DNA from: an uncultured Paludibaculum sp.
GTDB lineage: Bacteria > Acidobacteriota > Terriglobia > Bryobacterales > Bryobacteraceae
DNA length: 64,000 nucleotides
Direction: 5' to 3'
Assembly (NCBI RefSeq): GCF_963665245.1
Contig: NZ_OY762267.1
Coordinates: 434,001-498,000 of the forward strand
The notes below the pieces were generated by a model, which searched no databases, had not been told where the DNA came from, and saw nothing but the letters and a program-made list of their open reading frames with translations. The translations under genes were made by a program, and so were the position numbers. Positions 18,047 to 27,500 of the stretch are shown in pieces (positions within the stretch are counted from its first letter, which is position 1; every line of letters starts with the position of its first letter).

Positions 18047-18676
18047 ATGACCCCGATGGTGGTAAAAGTCAGGTCGGACGCTCGCGCAGAATTAGTGGTC
18101 AACGGACTAGAGGAGCTTCGCCACCAGGATCGAAGCCGGGTGAGCCGCCGGCTGCATGACGACATAGGCCCTTCCCTCTGCTCCGCCGGCCTGATGGTGG
18201 GCCTGCTACGCAGTTCCTGCACCGATCTGGATCCGGGTCACCGGGAGATGCTCGATGCAGTGCAGGAGGCTCTGGAGTCCGCTGTGGATTCGGTACGGCT
18301 GCTGAGCTACCAATCCGCTCCGGACATTGAACGCCGCTGCGGGCTGCGCAAGTCGGTGGAGTTAATCTCGCAGGGCAGGCCCGTCGATGTGACGTTTGCG
18401 GCGGGCGATCCGGTCTGGACGGGGGAGCAGGCGGAAGGGGTTTGCCGTATCATTGGGGATACTCTGCTTGCCTGGGACGCCTCGGCGCGTCCAGGCCGAT
18501 TGGATATTGTCCTGGAACCAGGCGCCGCACATCTACGCGCCCCGGCCGGCGGGTTGCTGACGGAAGCAACGCTGGAAGCCGTGCGCATGATAGCGGCCTG
18601 GAACGGGCTTTCGATTGATTACCGGGACGCCTCGGTATCGGAGCTTTCCGTTACACCCGGCAAGGAACGTCAGTGA
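18047..18676 (+). CDS. Histidine-kinase-like protein lacking ATP-binding motifs
   Basis: This 209-residue soluble protein contains a clear dimerisation/phosphoacceptor helix of the NarX/LytS-like (HisKA_3) type, RSRVSRRLHDDIGPSL, with His at residue 37. The region where the ATPase domain should follow has no N-box (expected N-x-x-KHA; the aligned stretch reads GDTLLAWDAS) and no DxGxG box. It therefore looks unable to bind ATP and autophosphorylate. It has no sensor domain or membrane segment. Its stop overlaps the start of the LuxR-type regulator by 4 bases, so they act as a pair. It may serve as a phosphotransfer or scaffold protein, or as a phosphatase (inference). An ATG at 18056 is an alternative start. 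Confidence 0.7.
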   Translation: MTPMVVKVRSDARAELVVNGLEELRHQDRSRVSRRLHDDIGPSLCSAGLMVGLLRSSCTDLDPGHREMLDAVQEALESAVDSVRLLSYQSAPDIERRCGLRKSVELISQGRPVDVTFAAGDPVWTGEQAEGVCRIIGDTLLAWDASARPGRLDIVLEPGAAHLRAPAGGLLTEATLEAVRMIAAWNGLSIDYRDASVSELSVTPGKERQ

Positions 18677-19359
18677 TGTACACCCTTTTACTCGTCGACG
18701 ATCACAAAATCATGCGCGACGGCCTGCGCGCGATCTTGAAGAACTCGGGTGAATTTGAGGTAGTGGCCGAAGCGGAGACAGGCCTGGAAGCCATCGCGCA
18801 GGCCGTGAGGCTGCGCCCCAATCTGATCCTGATGGATATCAATTTGCCCGGTATCAGCGGGATCGAAGCGACCGTCGAGATCATGCGGAATGCGCCGGAC
18901 GCGAAAATCGTCATCCTTTCCATGCATGACGACGAAAGCTCGGTGATCCGGTCGATCCGCAACGGCGCGAGGGCATTTGTCCTCAAGAAAGCCAGCGATC
19001 GCGACCTGTTGGACGCATTGCGCACCGTAGCGCGGGGCGGCTCGTATCTGAGCCCGCAGGTCTCCGACACGTTTCTATCGAGGGTGCAGCGAGGGAACCT
19101 GAACGACACGCAGGCGCGCACATCGGTTCAAACCCTGACGCCCCGGGAACAACAGGTGATGCGCATGGTGGCGGAAGGACAGACCAGCAAGGAGATCGCC
19201 GTCGTTCTCAACCTGAGCCTGCAGACCGTGCGCGGCTATCGCAAAACGCTCATGAAGAAGTTGGGTGTCAGCAACGTTGCGGGCCTCACACAGGTAGCCT
19301 TGGCCAACGGCCTGGCAAATTCGCACGGCCGCTCGGGCCGCGGGGCCGTGGCCGGTTAA
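18673..19359 (+). CDS. NarL/FixJ-family response regulator
   Basis: This 228-residue DNA-binding regulator has a receiver domain with LLLVDDHKIMRDGLR at the start, the phospho-acceptor Asp55 in LILMDINLPGISG, and the conserved Lys in FVLKKASDRD. A LuxR-type helix-turn-helix follows at about 150-205 (LTPREQQVMRMVAEGQTSKE, then LSLQTVRGYRKTLMKKLG). The receiver residues all look intact, which contrasts with the degenerate kinase-like partner directly upstream. Two adjacent ATG codons (18673 and 18676) are possible starts. Confidence 0.92.
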   Translation: MMYTLLLVDDHKIMRDGLRAILKNSGEFEVVAEAETGLEAIAQAVRLRPNLILMDINLPGISGIEATVEIMRNAPDAKIVILSMHDDESSVIRSIRNGARAFVLKKASDRDLLDALRTVARGGSYLSPQVSDTFLSRVQRGNLNDTQARTSVQTLTPREQQVMRMVAEGQTSKEIAVVLNLSLQTVRGYRKTLMKKLGVSNVAGLTQVALANGLANSHGRSGRGAVAG

Positions 19360-19368
19360 ACTGACTCC

Positions 19369-20286
19369 ATGCAGACGCCCTGGGGTCAGATTGCGGTGGC
19401 CGACGCCCACGTCCACTTCTTCTCTCGAAGTTTTCTCCGGCAACTGGCCTTGCAGAAGGGCACTCAGGAATCGCCGGCCGATCTGTGCGCGACTCTCGGC
19501 TGGGAGGCGCCCCCCGAAACGGCGGAACAGTGCGCCGCGCAATGGGCCGCCGAGCTCGTCCGCAGTGAGGTCTCGCAGGCCACCCTGATTGCCAGCCTGC
19601 CCGGCGAGGAAGACTCCGTACTAGCCGCCGTGGCCTCGTTCCCGGGCCGCTTCTTTGGCTGGTTCTTTCTGAATCCGCTGGCTCCGGACGCGCTCGAACG
19701 GTGTAAACAGGGTTTCACCAACGGGCTCAAAGCGGTATGCCTGTTGCCTGCGATGCACAACTACTCGCTGGGTGACCCCAAGGTCGACGAAGTCTTCCGC
19801 CTGGCCGCCAAGCGCCGTGCCACGGTCTTCGTGCACTGCGGCGTGCTATCCGTCGGGTTCCGGACGCGCCTCGGTCTACCGTGCGCCTTCGACATGCGGT
19901 ATTCCAATCCGTTGGATCTGCACCACCTCGCCCTGCGCTATCCGGCCGTCCCCATCGTCATCCCTCACTTTGGGGCCGGATTCTTCCGGGAGGCCTTGAT
20001 GTTGGCCGACATGTGCCCCAATGTCTATCTGGATACGTCCAGCAGCAACGCATGGACGCGCTACCTCACCCCGCCGCCGACACTGGAGCAGGTATTCCGC
20101 CAGGCGCTCTCGGTGGTCGGACCTCGGAGGCTGCTATTCGGCACTGATTCGTCCTATTTCCCGCGCGGCTGGCACAAGCTGGTCTTCGACGATCAGGTGA
20201 GCGCCATGTGGAAGGCCGGCATCCGGGGGGACGACGCGGCCGACATCCTTGGAGGAAACCTGCGCAGTCTGATGCGCGGCCGATAG
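19369..20286 (+). CDS. Amidohydrolase-2 family metal-dependent hydrolase
   Basis: This 305-residue TIM-barrel hydrolase has the metal ligands of the family: the DAHVHF motif at residues 12-17, HCGVLSVGF after strand 5, IPHFGAGFF, and a final Asp in LLFGTDSSYFPRG. PF04909 enzymes hydrolyse or decarboxylate small ring compounds; the substrate is not predictable here. It follows the response regulator by 9 bases and may be co-transcribed with it. Confidence 0.82.
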   Translation: MQTPWGQIAVADAHVHFFSRSFLRQLALQKGTQESPADLCATLGWEAPPETAEQCAAQWAAELVRSEVSQATLIASLPGEEDSVLAAVASFPGRFFGWFFLNPLAPDALERCKQGFTNGLKAVCLLPAMHNYSLGDPKVDEVFRLAAKRRATVFVHCGVLSVGFRTRLGLPCAFDMRYSNPLDLHHLALRYPAVPIVIPHFGAGFFREALMLADMCPNVYLDTSSSNAWTRYLTPPPTLEQVFRQALSVVGPRRLLFGTDSSYFPRGWHKLVFDDQVSAMWKAGIRGDDAADILGGNLRSLMRGR

Positions 20287-20347
20287 GATTTCGAGAGAGG
20301 ATTTGCCAGGCCGGACCACTGCAATTGCGAGAGGTTCTCCGGCTGAC

Positions 20348-20899
20348 ATGAACATTTCCCTCTTCCGGCGCAATCCAGCGTCCGCCGTCGTGGCCCGCAA
20401 TGGCGCTGGCAATCGTTTCCCGTCCTTGGAGTACCCCCTGAGCCCCCGACCCCGGATCGCCGTTCTGGGGCTCGCCGTGAGGCCAGAAACGGGTATCTAC
20501 GTGCTTCCTGAATGGACGAGCGCCGATCTGATCGCCGCACGGCCCTGCGCCTTGGCGGGCTGGTTTCGGGAACTGGAGCAACTGGGCCGCCTCTGCCAGT
20601 CTGGCCGCCTCACGCTGGAACACCTGAGTTTCCCCTTGGTCGTCTTCTCGACTCCGGAAGACGGCCCGCTGAGTGAAGCGGATCACGACCGCCTCTGGAA
20701 CTGGTTCCAACTGCCCGTGTTTGAGCAGATCCGCGCCCGCGACGGGCGGCTGATCGCCGTGGAATGTGACCGCAGAGCGGGCTTTCACGCATGCTACGAG
20801 GATGGTCACCCGAACGGAGTCGAACTGTGCACCTGTGGAGCGGCTCGCCAGTGGACGCCCAGCTATGAACGCACCATGGCAGCGGCCGCCGGCGATTGA
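20348..20899 (+). CDS. Unknown soluble protein
   Basis: This 183-residue protein starts MNISLFRRNPASAVVARNG. It has no signal peptide or membrane segment. It contains several Trp and Leu-rich helices (ALAGWFRELEQLGRLC, HDRLWNWFQLPVFEQI) and a C-terminal Cys cluster (HACYEDGHPNGVELCTCG). No family is recognised. It lies between the amidohydrolase and tRNA-Leu on the same strand; the frame is open 15 codons further upstream, so the start is uncertain. Confidence 0.55.
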   Translation: MNISLFRRNPASAVVARNGAGNRFPSLEYPLSPRPRIAVLGLAVRPETGIYVLPEWTSADLIAARPCALAGWFRELEQLGRLCQSGRLTLEHLSFPLVVFSTPEDGPLSEADHDRLWNWFQLPVFEQIRARDGRLIAVECDRRAGFHACYEDGHPNGVELCTCGAARQWTPSYERTMAAAAGD

Positions 20900-20959
20900 C
20901 GGCCAGGCCGCACGGGTAGCGCGGCGGCGATCCCACCTGCTAGACTTTTAGTCGTTCTC

Positions 20960-21044
20960 GCGGACGTGGCGGAACTGGCAGACGCACTGGATTTAGGTTC
21001 CAGCGGGGCGACCCATGGGAGTTCGACTCTCCCCGTCCGCACCA
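20960..21044 (+). tRNA. tRNA-Leu (anticodon UAG), CCA encoded
   Basis: The acceptor stem GCGGACG (20960-20966) pairs with CGTCCGC (21034-21040), followed by A and an encoded CCA. The anticodon loop TTTAGGT (20992-20998) gives anticodon TAG at 20994-20996, which reads CUN leucine codons. The extra arm is long (GGG-CGA-CCC core), as in class II tRNAs, and the T arm holds TTCGACT. A TAGACT box at 20941-20946 could be the -10 element. Confidence 0.97.
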
Positions 21045-21076
21045 CCCTCTCCCCTCACTGGCGCACGCCGCCCCCA

Positions 21077-22774
21077 TCAATCGCGACGGTACAACTTCAC
21101 CTTGATCGCACCGATGCGGCCCGCACGCAGCACCGGGCGGCCTTCATCTCCATTCAAGCGCCGGCCGGCTACCCAGTGGCCATTCTCGAAGGACCCTTCG
21201 TCAATCGAACCGATCTCCGCGATCTTTGGACCCGGCGAATCCGCACTGAAGGTGATCATCAGGCCGGAGCCGACGACAAGGAACTCGTCCGGTCCGCTCG
21301 AAATAACGAAGCCAAAGGGCCGCGTGTCAGGCGGCGGAGGGCCGAATCCCGGCGCGGGGGCCGGCCCCTGCTTGCGGGCCGCGTCCGGCGGAGCCTGGCC
21401 GGCATCCAGGCGGATCCGCGCTCGGGACGAGGTGATGCGCATCTTGTACCCGGCCATGCTCATCGTCGCGGATTCGTCGCCGTCGATCAACACGCCCAGG
21501 ATCTTCTTCTCGGCCTGGGCCTTGGCGAGGATCGGCAGCATCGGTTTGAGGAAACCGTACGCCTCGGCCAATTGGTGATCTTCTTTCACGTCCTCGATGC
21601 CGAAAGGCGAGAAGCCCATCGCCGCATGCTGGCCCAGCGCCCAGAACAGGTTGCCGGCGATGGCCCGGGCCTCCGGGATGAACAGCGGATTCCCCGAGCG
21701 ATTGTAGAGCGCGCACGTGCCTTTGAAGTCCTGCACGTAGATGTCGGGCGCCAGCAGGTCGATGGCTGGTCCAGCCGCCCGGTAGACATCCATTACGCGC
21801 GCCACCGGACCGCCGCTGGGGTATTGGCCCGGCATGTCCATCTGCGGCTGCGGCCCCAGCCAGGCATTCACGTACATCGGCAGCGCCAGTTCCGCCTTGC
21901 CGGCCTCCACCACGCGATTGATGTAGCGGCCCACATGCCAGGCCATGAACACCTCGTCGGCGAAGTTGTCGGTGCCGAATACCTCGGCCCATGTGCCGGA
22001 TGTCTTGTAGCCCTTCACACCCCACACCTTCTGCATCTCGGGCAGCAGTGAGGCCTTGTTTTTGACGAGGTAGTCCATGAGACTCGCGGGCACCGGCTTG
22101 GCCCATGCAGCCTCCGCCAGCGGGGAACGGTCCCGGCTATCACCCAGCAGGCCGGACTCGTTCTCCACCTGCATCATCACGACCGTATGCTGCGGATCCA
22201 CCTGCCGGATGTGGCGCATCAACGCCGCGAATGCCTTGGCGTCGGCCGCCGCACTCTCCTCGCCGAGGGGCGTCAGATTGGGCGCCGGCATGGTGGCGCC
22301 CATCAGCGACGCCAGATGCTGTGGCAGGTCGGGCCGCGGCTTCGTCACCATGCGTGGAAAACGGCGCGTATCCGTCTTGACCCACATCGGCACGTAGGTA
22401 GAGGTGGCGTTCTTCCACGACGCGAACCAGATGAGTACCAGGCGCATGTCGTGACGCCGGGCCTCCTGGATCTGCGCATCGACGAGTGTGAAATCGAACT
22501 TCCCTTCCTCGGGTTCGAGCAGCTCCCAATTCACGGTGCCAATCACCGTATTCAGATGCAGTGCCGCGAGCCTGCTCCAGATGGGCTGCATGTAGGTGAC
22601 ACTCGACGCGCTGGAGTTGTGTAGCTCTCCACCGAGCATGACGTAGGGCTGGCCGTCGACGAATAGCTGTTTCACCGCGCCATTCGTCCGGATCTCGGGC
22701 AGACGCGAACTCTGCGCGTGAGCAGGGATAGCCGCGGGCAGAAGGACCAAGAGACCGAGGGCAAGATACCGCAT
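21077..22774 (-). CDS. Exported GH35-like beta-galactosidase (DUF5597-type)
   Basis: This 565-residue protein begins with a signal peptide (MRYLALGLLVLLPAAIPAHA, then Q). The N-terminal TIM barrel includes the entry block LFVDGQPYVMLGGELHNSS and NTVIGTVNWELLEPEEGKFD. It also carries a likely acid/base Glu in MMQVENESGLLGD and a likely nucleophile Glu in LFIPEAR. A C-terminal domain includes GVLIDGDESATMSMAGYKM and a Pro-rich linker. GH35/DUF5597 enzymes release beta-galactosyl residues from plant polysaccharides. The start has AGGAG 7 bases upstream. It diverges from the sulfatase gene, and both probably act on imported or periplasmic glycans. Confidence 0.83.
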   Translation of the reverse strand: MRYLALGLLVLLPAAIPAHAQSSRLPEIRTNGAVKQLFVDGQPYVMLGGELHNSSASSVTYMQPIWSRLAALHLNTVIGTVNWELLEPEEGKFDFTLVDAQIQEARRHDMRLVLIWFASWKNATSTYVPMWVKTDTRRFPRMVTKPRPDLPQHLASLMGATMPAPNLTPLGEESAAADAKAFAALMRHIRQVDPQHTVVMMQVENESGLLGDSRDRSPLAEAAWAKPVPASLMDYLVKNKASLLPEMQKVWGVKGYKTSGTWAEVFGTDNFADEVFMAWHVGRYINRVVEAGKAELALPMYVNAWLGPQPQMDMPGQYPSGGPVARVMDVYRAAGPAIDLLAPDIYVQDFKGTCALYNRSGNPLFIPEARAIAGNLFWALGQHAAMGFSPFGIEDVKEDHQLAEAYGFLKPMLPILAKAQAEKKILGVLIDGDESATMSMAGYKMRITSSRARIRLDAGQAPPDAARKQGPAPAPGFGPPPPDTRPFGFVISSGPDEFLVVGSGLMITFSADSPGPKIAEIGSIDEGSFENGHWVAGRRLNGDEGRPVLRAGRIGAIKVKLYRRD

Positions 22775-22891
22775 AGAAAGGCTCCTGACTGTCGCAGCCC
22801 CGGGGCCGGCGGCGCCGGGCGCAACGTGGCCACATCATATGTTGCTCCGGATGGCCGCGGCAAGCCCTCCGCGATCATGTAGGCTACTACC

Positions 22892-24250
22892 ATGAACCGC
22901 CGGGAATTCCTGTCCACCAGCGCGGCGCAAGCCCTGGCGCCCAAGCGGCGTCCCAACGTCCTCTACCTGCACTCGCATGATACGGGCCGCTACGTGCAGC
23001 CCTACGGCCATCCCGTGCCGACGCCCAATCTGCAGAAGTTCGCCGAGCAGGGTGTCATCTTCCGGCGTGCCTTCAGCGGCGCCCCCACGTGCAGTCCCAG
23101 CCGGGCCGCGCTGCTCACCGGCCAGACGGCGCATGGCAGCGGCATGTTGGGACTGGCCCATCGCGGCTTCAGCCTCAGCCAGCCGGAACGCCACCTGGCG
23201 AACTTCCTGAAGTCACAGGGCTACGACACAACGCTCTGCAACGTCCAACATGAAACCAAGGCGGGCAACGTGCCGTCGCTCGGTTACCAGCGGATTCTGA
23301 AGACCCAGAGCAATCGCGGCCCGCACACCGCCGCGGCGGCCGTCGAATATCTGAACACCAAGCCCAAGGAGCCGTTCTTCCTCTCCTGTGGCTTCTTCGA
23401 GACACACCGCGAGTTCCCTGTTTCGGGCCCGAAGGAGGACCCCCGCTACACGCTGCCGCCGGCCGCCCTGCCCGACAACGCGGCTGTGCGACAGGACATG
23501 GCGAACTTCAAGGCGGCCGCCCGGGTGCTGGACGACTCGATGGGTTCGATCCTGGAGGCGCTGGCACGCAACGGTCTGGAAGAGAACACGCTGGTGGTGC
23601 TCACGACGGACCACGGCATCGCGTTTCCGGCCATGAAGTGCAATCTGACAGACCACGGCATGGGCGTGATGCTAATGCTGCGCGGACCGGGCGGATTCCT
23701 GGGCGGCAAGACCTGCGATGCGATGGTCTCGCATCTGGACGTCTATCCCACGCTCTGTGACGTTCTCGAACTGCCCAAGCCCGCCTGGCTCGAGGGCTAC
23801 TCGATGACGCCGCTGATGAAAGGCTCGGCCACGGCCATTCGCGACCAGGTCTTCGCGGAAGTCTCCTATCACGCTGCATACGAACCCAAGCGCTGCGTGC
23901 GTACGGAGCGCTACAAGTACATCCGTAACTTCGGCGACCGTACGTCGCCCGTGCTGCCGAACTGTGATGACGGGCTCAGCAAGTCGGCCTGGCTGGAGTA
24001 CGACTGGAAGCATCGTGCCGTGCCGCGCGAGGAGCTCTACGACCTGGTGTTCGATCCCAACGAAGCCAATAACCTCGCCACGCGCCGAGACTCGCCGCCC
24101 GATCTCGCGGACATGCGCACCCGGCTGGACCGTTGGATGAAGGAGACCGACGACCCGCTGCTGCGCGGCCCGGTGCAGGCTCCGCACGGGGCACAGGTGA
24201 ACGATCCCGCGGGCTTGTCACCCAAGGAACCCGTCACCGTGCTGCCCTGA
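22892..24250 (+). CDS. Type I sulfatase with Tat-like signal
   Basis: This 452-residue enzyme begins MNRREFLSTSAAQAL, a twin-arginine-like leader. The sulfatase signature TCSPSRAALLTG places the Cys that is converted to formylglycine at residue 67 and the paired Arg at 71. Metal ligands are suggested by VLYLHSHDTGRY and by TTDHGIAFPAMK. Such enzymes remove sulfate from sulfated glycans or other sulfate esters. No maturase (FGE or anSME) gene is in the window. It diverges from the GH35-like gene. Confidence 0.88.
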   Translation: MNRREFLSTSAAQALAPKRRPNVLYLHSHDTGRYVQPYGHPVPTPNLQKFAEQGVIFRRAFSGAPTCSPSRAALLTGQTAHGSGMLGLAHRGFSLSQPERHLANFLKSQGYDTTLCNVQHETKAGNVPSLGYQRILKTQSNRGPHTAAAAVEYLNTKPKEPFFLSCGFFETHREFPVSGPKEDPRYTLPPAALPDNAAVRQDMANFKAAARVLDDSMGSILEALARNGLEENTLVVLTTDHGIAFPAMKCNLTDHGMGVMLMLRGPGGFLGGKTCDAMVSHLDVYPTLCDVLELPKPAWLEGYSMTPLMKGSATAIRDQVFAEVSYHAAYEPKRCVRTERYKYIRNFGDRTSPVLPNCDDGLSKSAWLEYDWKHRAVPREELYDLVFDPNEANNLATRRDSPPDLADMRTRLDRWMKETDDPLLRGPVQAPHGAQVNDPAGLSPKEPVTVLP

Positions 24251-24346
24251 GCCACTCGCCCTTAGGAGTCGTCAGGCAATAACCATGCCGGTCGCGGCTC
24301 AGCAATACGTTGCGAACCGCGTACGTCAGTAAGCGGGCACCTGCTT

Positions 24347-24366
24347 CCGGTGCGCCTTTCAACGGA
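24347..24366 (+). repeat. 20-bp direct repeat, copy 1
   Basis: This 20-base sequence beginning CCGGTGCGCC and ending TTTCAACGGA is repeated exactly at 24494-24513, 147 bases further on, in the convergent gap between the sulfatase and the efflux pump. Confidence 0.8.
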
Positions 24367-24433
24367 CTCTAGCCATGGCCCTGCGGGCAGCGAAAGTGGA
24401 TGAAAGTCCCCGTCGGCCGGCCCATACGGTAAG

Positions 24434-24470
24434 GCGGACCCTCGGTCCGCGGTCGACCCCCCGGTCGACC
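24434..24470. repeat. Two adjacent GC-rich hairpins
   Basis: GCGGACC-CTC-GGTCCGC (24434-24450) is followed at once by GGTCGACC-CCCC-GGTCGACC (24451-24470). The pair lies between the two direct repeats and between converging genes. It could terminate transcription both ways or be a dispersed palindromic repeat; there is no T-tract. Confidence 0.6.
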
Positions 24471-24493
24471 ACTCGGAGGCGAATCGTCGTGCA

Positions 24494-24513
24494 CCGGTGC
24501 GCCTTTCAACGGA
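24494..24513 (+). repeat. 20-bp direct repeat, copy 2
   Basis: This is an exact second copy of the sequence at 24347-24366. Confidence 0.8.
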
Positions 24514-24543
24514 GCGGTGTAGTGGTCATTCTCTAGCGAGCCC

Positions 24544-27500
24544 TCAACGTCCGATGGTTCGCTCCAACTCAGCCACGGCCAACCGCAAACCCAGACGCGC
24601 CTCCATCAACTGCGACTCGGCTTCCGCCAAGGCGGCGTCGGCTTGCGTCGCCGCCAACGCGGTGGCCAGACCCAACTCCACCTGATCCCCGCCGATGCGC
24701 CTGGCCTCACGTCGAACGGCGACCGCCTTCTCGGCGACACGGACCATGTCCTGAAGCCGTTCCACCTTACGGCGCGCCTTCTCCACATCGATGGCAACCC
24801 GGTTGCGCAGCCTCGTGGCATTGACCTCCGCCTGCTGCAAAAGCGTTTGCCGCTCTCCGACCACCGCGGCGCGTTTGCCGCCGTCGAAGAGATTCCAGCT
24901 CATCCTCGCGCCCACGGCCGCATTGTTTGATGGCAGAAACGGCACGCCGCTCTGAAAGGTGTGCATGGTGACGAAGCTGATATCGGGAATGAACTCGGCC
25001 CGCGCCGCCGCCACCGCGTGGCGGGCCTTCACAACGGTCTCCTGCGCCTCGCGCAGCTCGGGATTGCCGCTCTCGGCCTGCGTGGTCAGGGCAGCCAGAG
25101 GAGAGAGTTCAACGACCGGAGCCTCGGGTGGAGCGAGTTGCAACTCAGTGTCCAGGGCCAGACCCAGCAGGTCGTTCAGCTCGGTGCGCAGGTCGGCCGC
25201 CTGCGTCTCGGCGTTCAGCACCGCGTTCTTTTGCTGCAGCAGCAAGGCTTCGCTTTCCAGAGCCTTGACCTCCAGGGCGGCTCCGGTATCCACCGCGTCG
25301 CGCGCCTCCTTCCGGCCCTCTTCCGCCGCGGCGACGCGGGCACGGGCGGCTGCAATGCGATGCTCCAGAATCAGGATTCCGAAGTAGGCCTCCTGCGTCT
25401 TGAGCGCAATCTCGTTCTCGGCCTGCCTCCGTTTCTGCTCGGCGATGCGGATGTCCTGGTCGGCCACATGGGTACCGGCTCGGATCTTGACGATCTGCGT
25501 GAGCGGCTGGCCAATGGTTGTCATCATCAGGCCCAGCGTGTTGTCGCCCTGGAACAGTTGCAGATCGGAGGAAGGCAGCGCGCCCACACCCGGGATCGAA
25601 CCCAGGAACCCGGCGGGAATGGCCAGATTCTGCAGTCCGCTGGTGTAGATCACGTTGGATTCGTTCGTGACCACCGGAAAGTAGTTAGCGCGTACCTGGT
25701 CGCGCTTCTTCCGGTTCTCCTTCACCTTCAGTTCGGCCAGTTTGACGATGGCATTCTGGCTGCGCGCCAGCGAAACAGCCTCTTCCAGGGTGATCTTGCG
25801 CGTCTCGGCTTTGACCGAACCCGCTCCCAGCAGACACAGGGCGAGCAGAGCGGCGACCGGGGCGCGGCCCGACGTCCGGCGCTCGCAGACCACATAGAGC
25901 ACCGGAACCACCCCGAGCGTGAAGAACATCGAGCAGATAAGGCCGATGGCGATCACACTAGCCAGAGGAGACCAGAGACTGGAGCCCGACAGGATCATGG
26001 GTGTCACGCCAACAGCCGCCGCCGCGGTGGTGAGAAAGATGGGCCGCAGGCGGCGTTCGCCAGCTTCCAGGGCGGCAGCCTCCAGCTCGACGCCCGCCTT
26101 GCGGCGCTCGTTGATGTACTCCACCAGGATGATGGCATTGCGCACCACCACACCCGACAGGCTGATGACGCCCATGAACGCGGTGAAGCTGAAGGGATTG
26201 CCTGTCAGCAACAGGCCCAGCACCGCTCCGGGCATGGCCAGCGGAATCGACATCATGATGACCAGGGTTTGCACCGGTGAACGGAACTGAAACAGCAGGA
26301 TCAGGAAGATGGCGGCTATGCTCAGCGCCATCACCAGTTTCATTTCGCCGAACGTCTCGCGCTGGCCTTCGATTTCGCCGCCATAGTCGATGCGGTATCC
26401 GGCCGGCAGCGCCAACGCCGCCAGCTTGGGCTGGGCCTGCTTCTGGATCTCCGAGGGCAAGTGGTGCTCCGCGGCAATCGCCATGGCGGTGAGGGTCCGC
26501 ACGCCATTGCGGTGCAGAATGCGGTTGGCGCGCCATTCAGGCCGCAGCGTGGCCACGCTACGTAGCGGAACCCGCGCCCCTGTGATCGAACTGACCACGT
26601 ACATGTCGGAGACGTCCTCGAACGAGCGCCGGTAGGATTCGTCGAGACGCAGCACCACGGGCACGTCGCGGTCGCCTTCCCAGAACGTGGTCACCGGCAT
26701 GCCGCTGAAGGCGCCGGCGAGTTGCATGGAGATGCTGGCGTTGCTCAGCCCCAGACGGTTTGCCACTTCCTCATCCACCTGCACGCCCAGGTCGTAGGAG
26801 TCCTCGTGAAAGTCGTCGTAGACATACTCAGCGCCTGGCGATTGCCGCAGGATGGCCTGAGCCTTCAGCGAGATCGACTTCAGCTGCTGCAGATCTTCGG
26901 GGCCGTCGTCGGAACTGACGATGCGGACCTCCACGGGGGCCTGCATGGAGGTACCCTGCTCCAGTTCCCGCACGAGGATACGCGCCTCGGGAGCAACCCG
27001 CGCCAGCTCCTTTCTGAGGCGGAACACGAGGGCCGGCGTCTCGTCGGCGGTCTTCGTATTCACAAGTAACTGGGCATAGTTGGAGGCCGTGAATTCCGGC
27101 GAGACGTTGTAGTAGAAGCGCGGTGCGGACTCGCCCACAAACGTGGAGTAGTCGGCCACTTGCGGCTCCTGCTTCAGACGCCCTTCGATGTGCCGCACGG
27201 CCTCGTCCGTGGCCGCCAGGCGGGCGCCTTCGGGCAGCCACACGTGGATGACAAACTGGGCCCGCTCCGCCGTTGGGAAGAACCGCTCAGGCACGGCCGT
27301 GGCCAGCAACACCAGCGACAGCACGAAAGCCGCCGCGCCGCCGGCCAGCGTCAACGCCTTATGCCGCATCCCCAGGACGATGCCGCGGTTGTAGAGCCGC
27401 TGCATGAGATCCAGCAGATTGAAGCCCTTTCGACGTTCCGCCTGCGGATCGTGCAATCCCTGTTTGATGAAAAACTGGCACAGCCACGGCGTCAGCAGCA

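Noticed and set aside
20966..22051. A 361-codon open frame starting inside tRNA-Leu
   Set aside because: It begins within the tRNA and continues antisense to the GH35-like gene.
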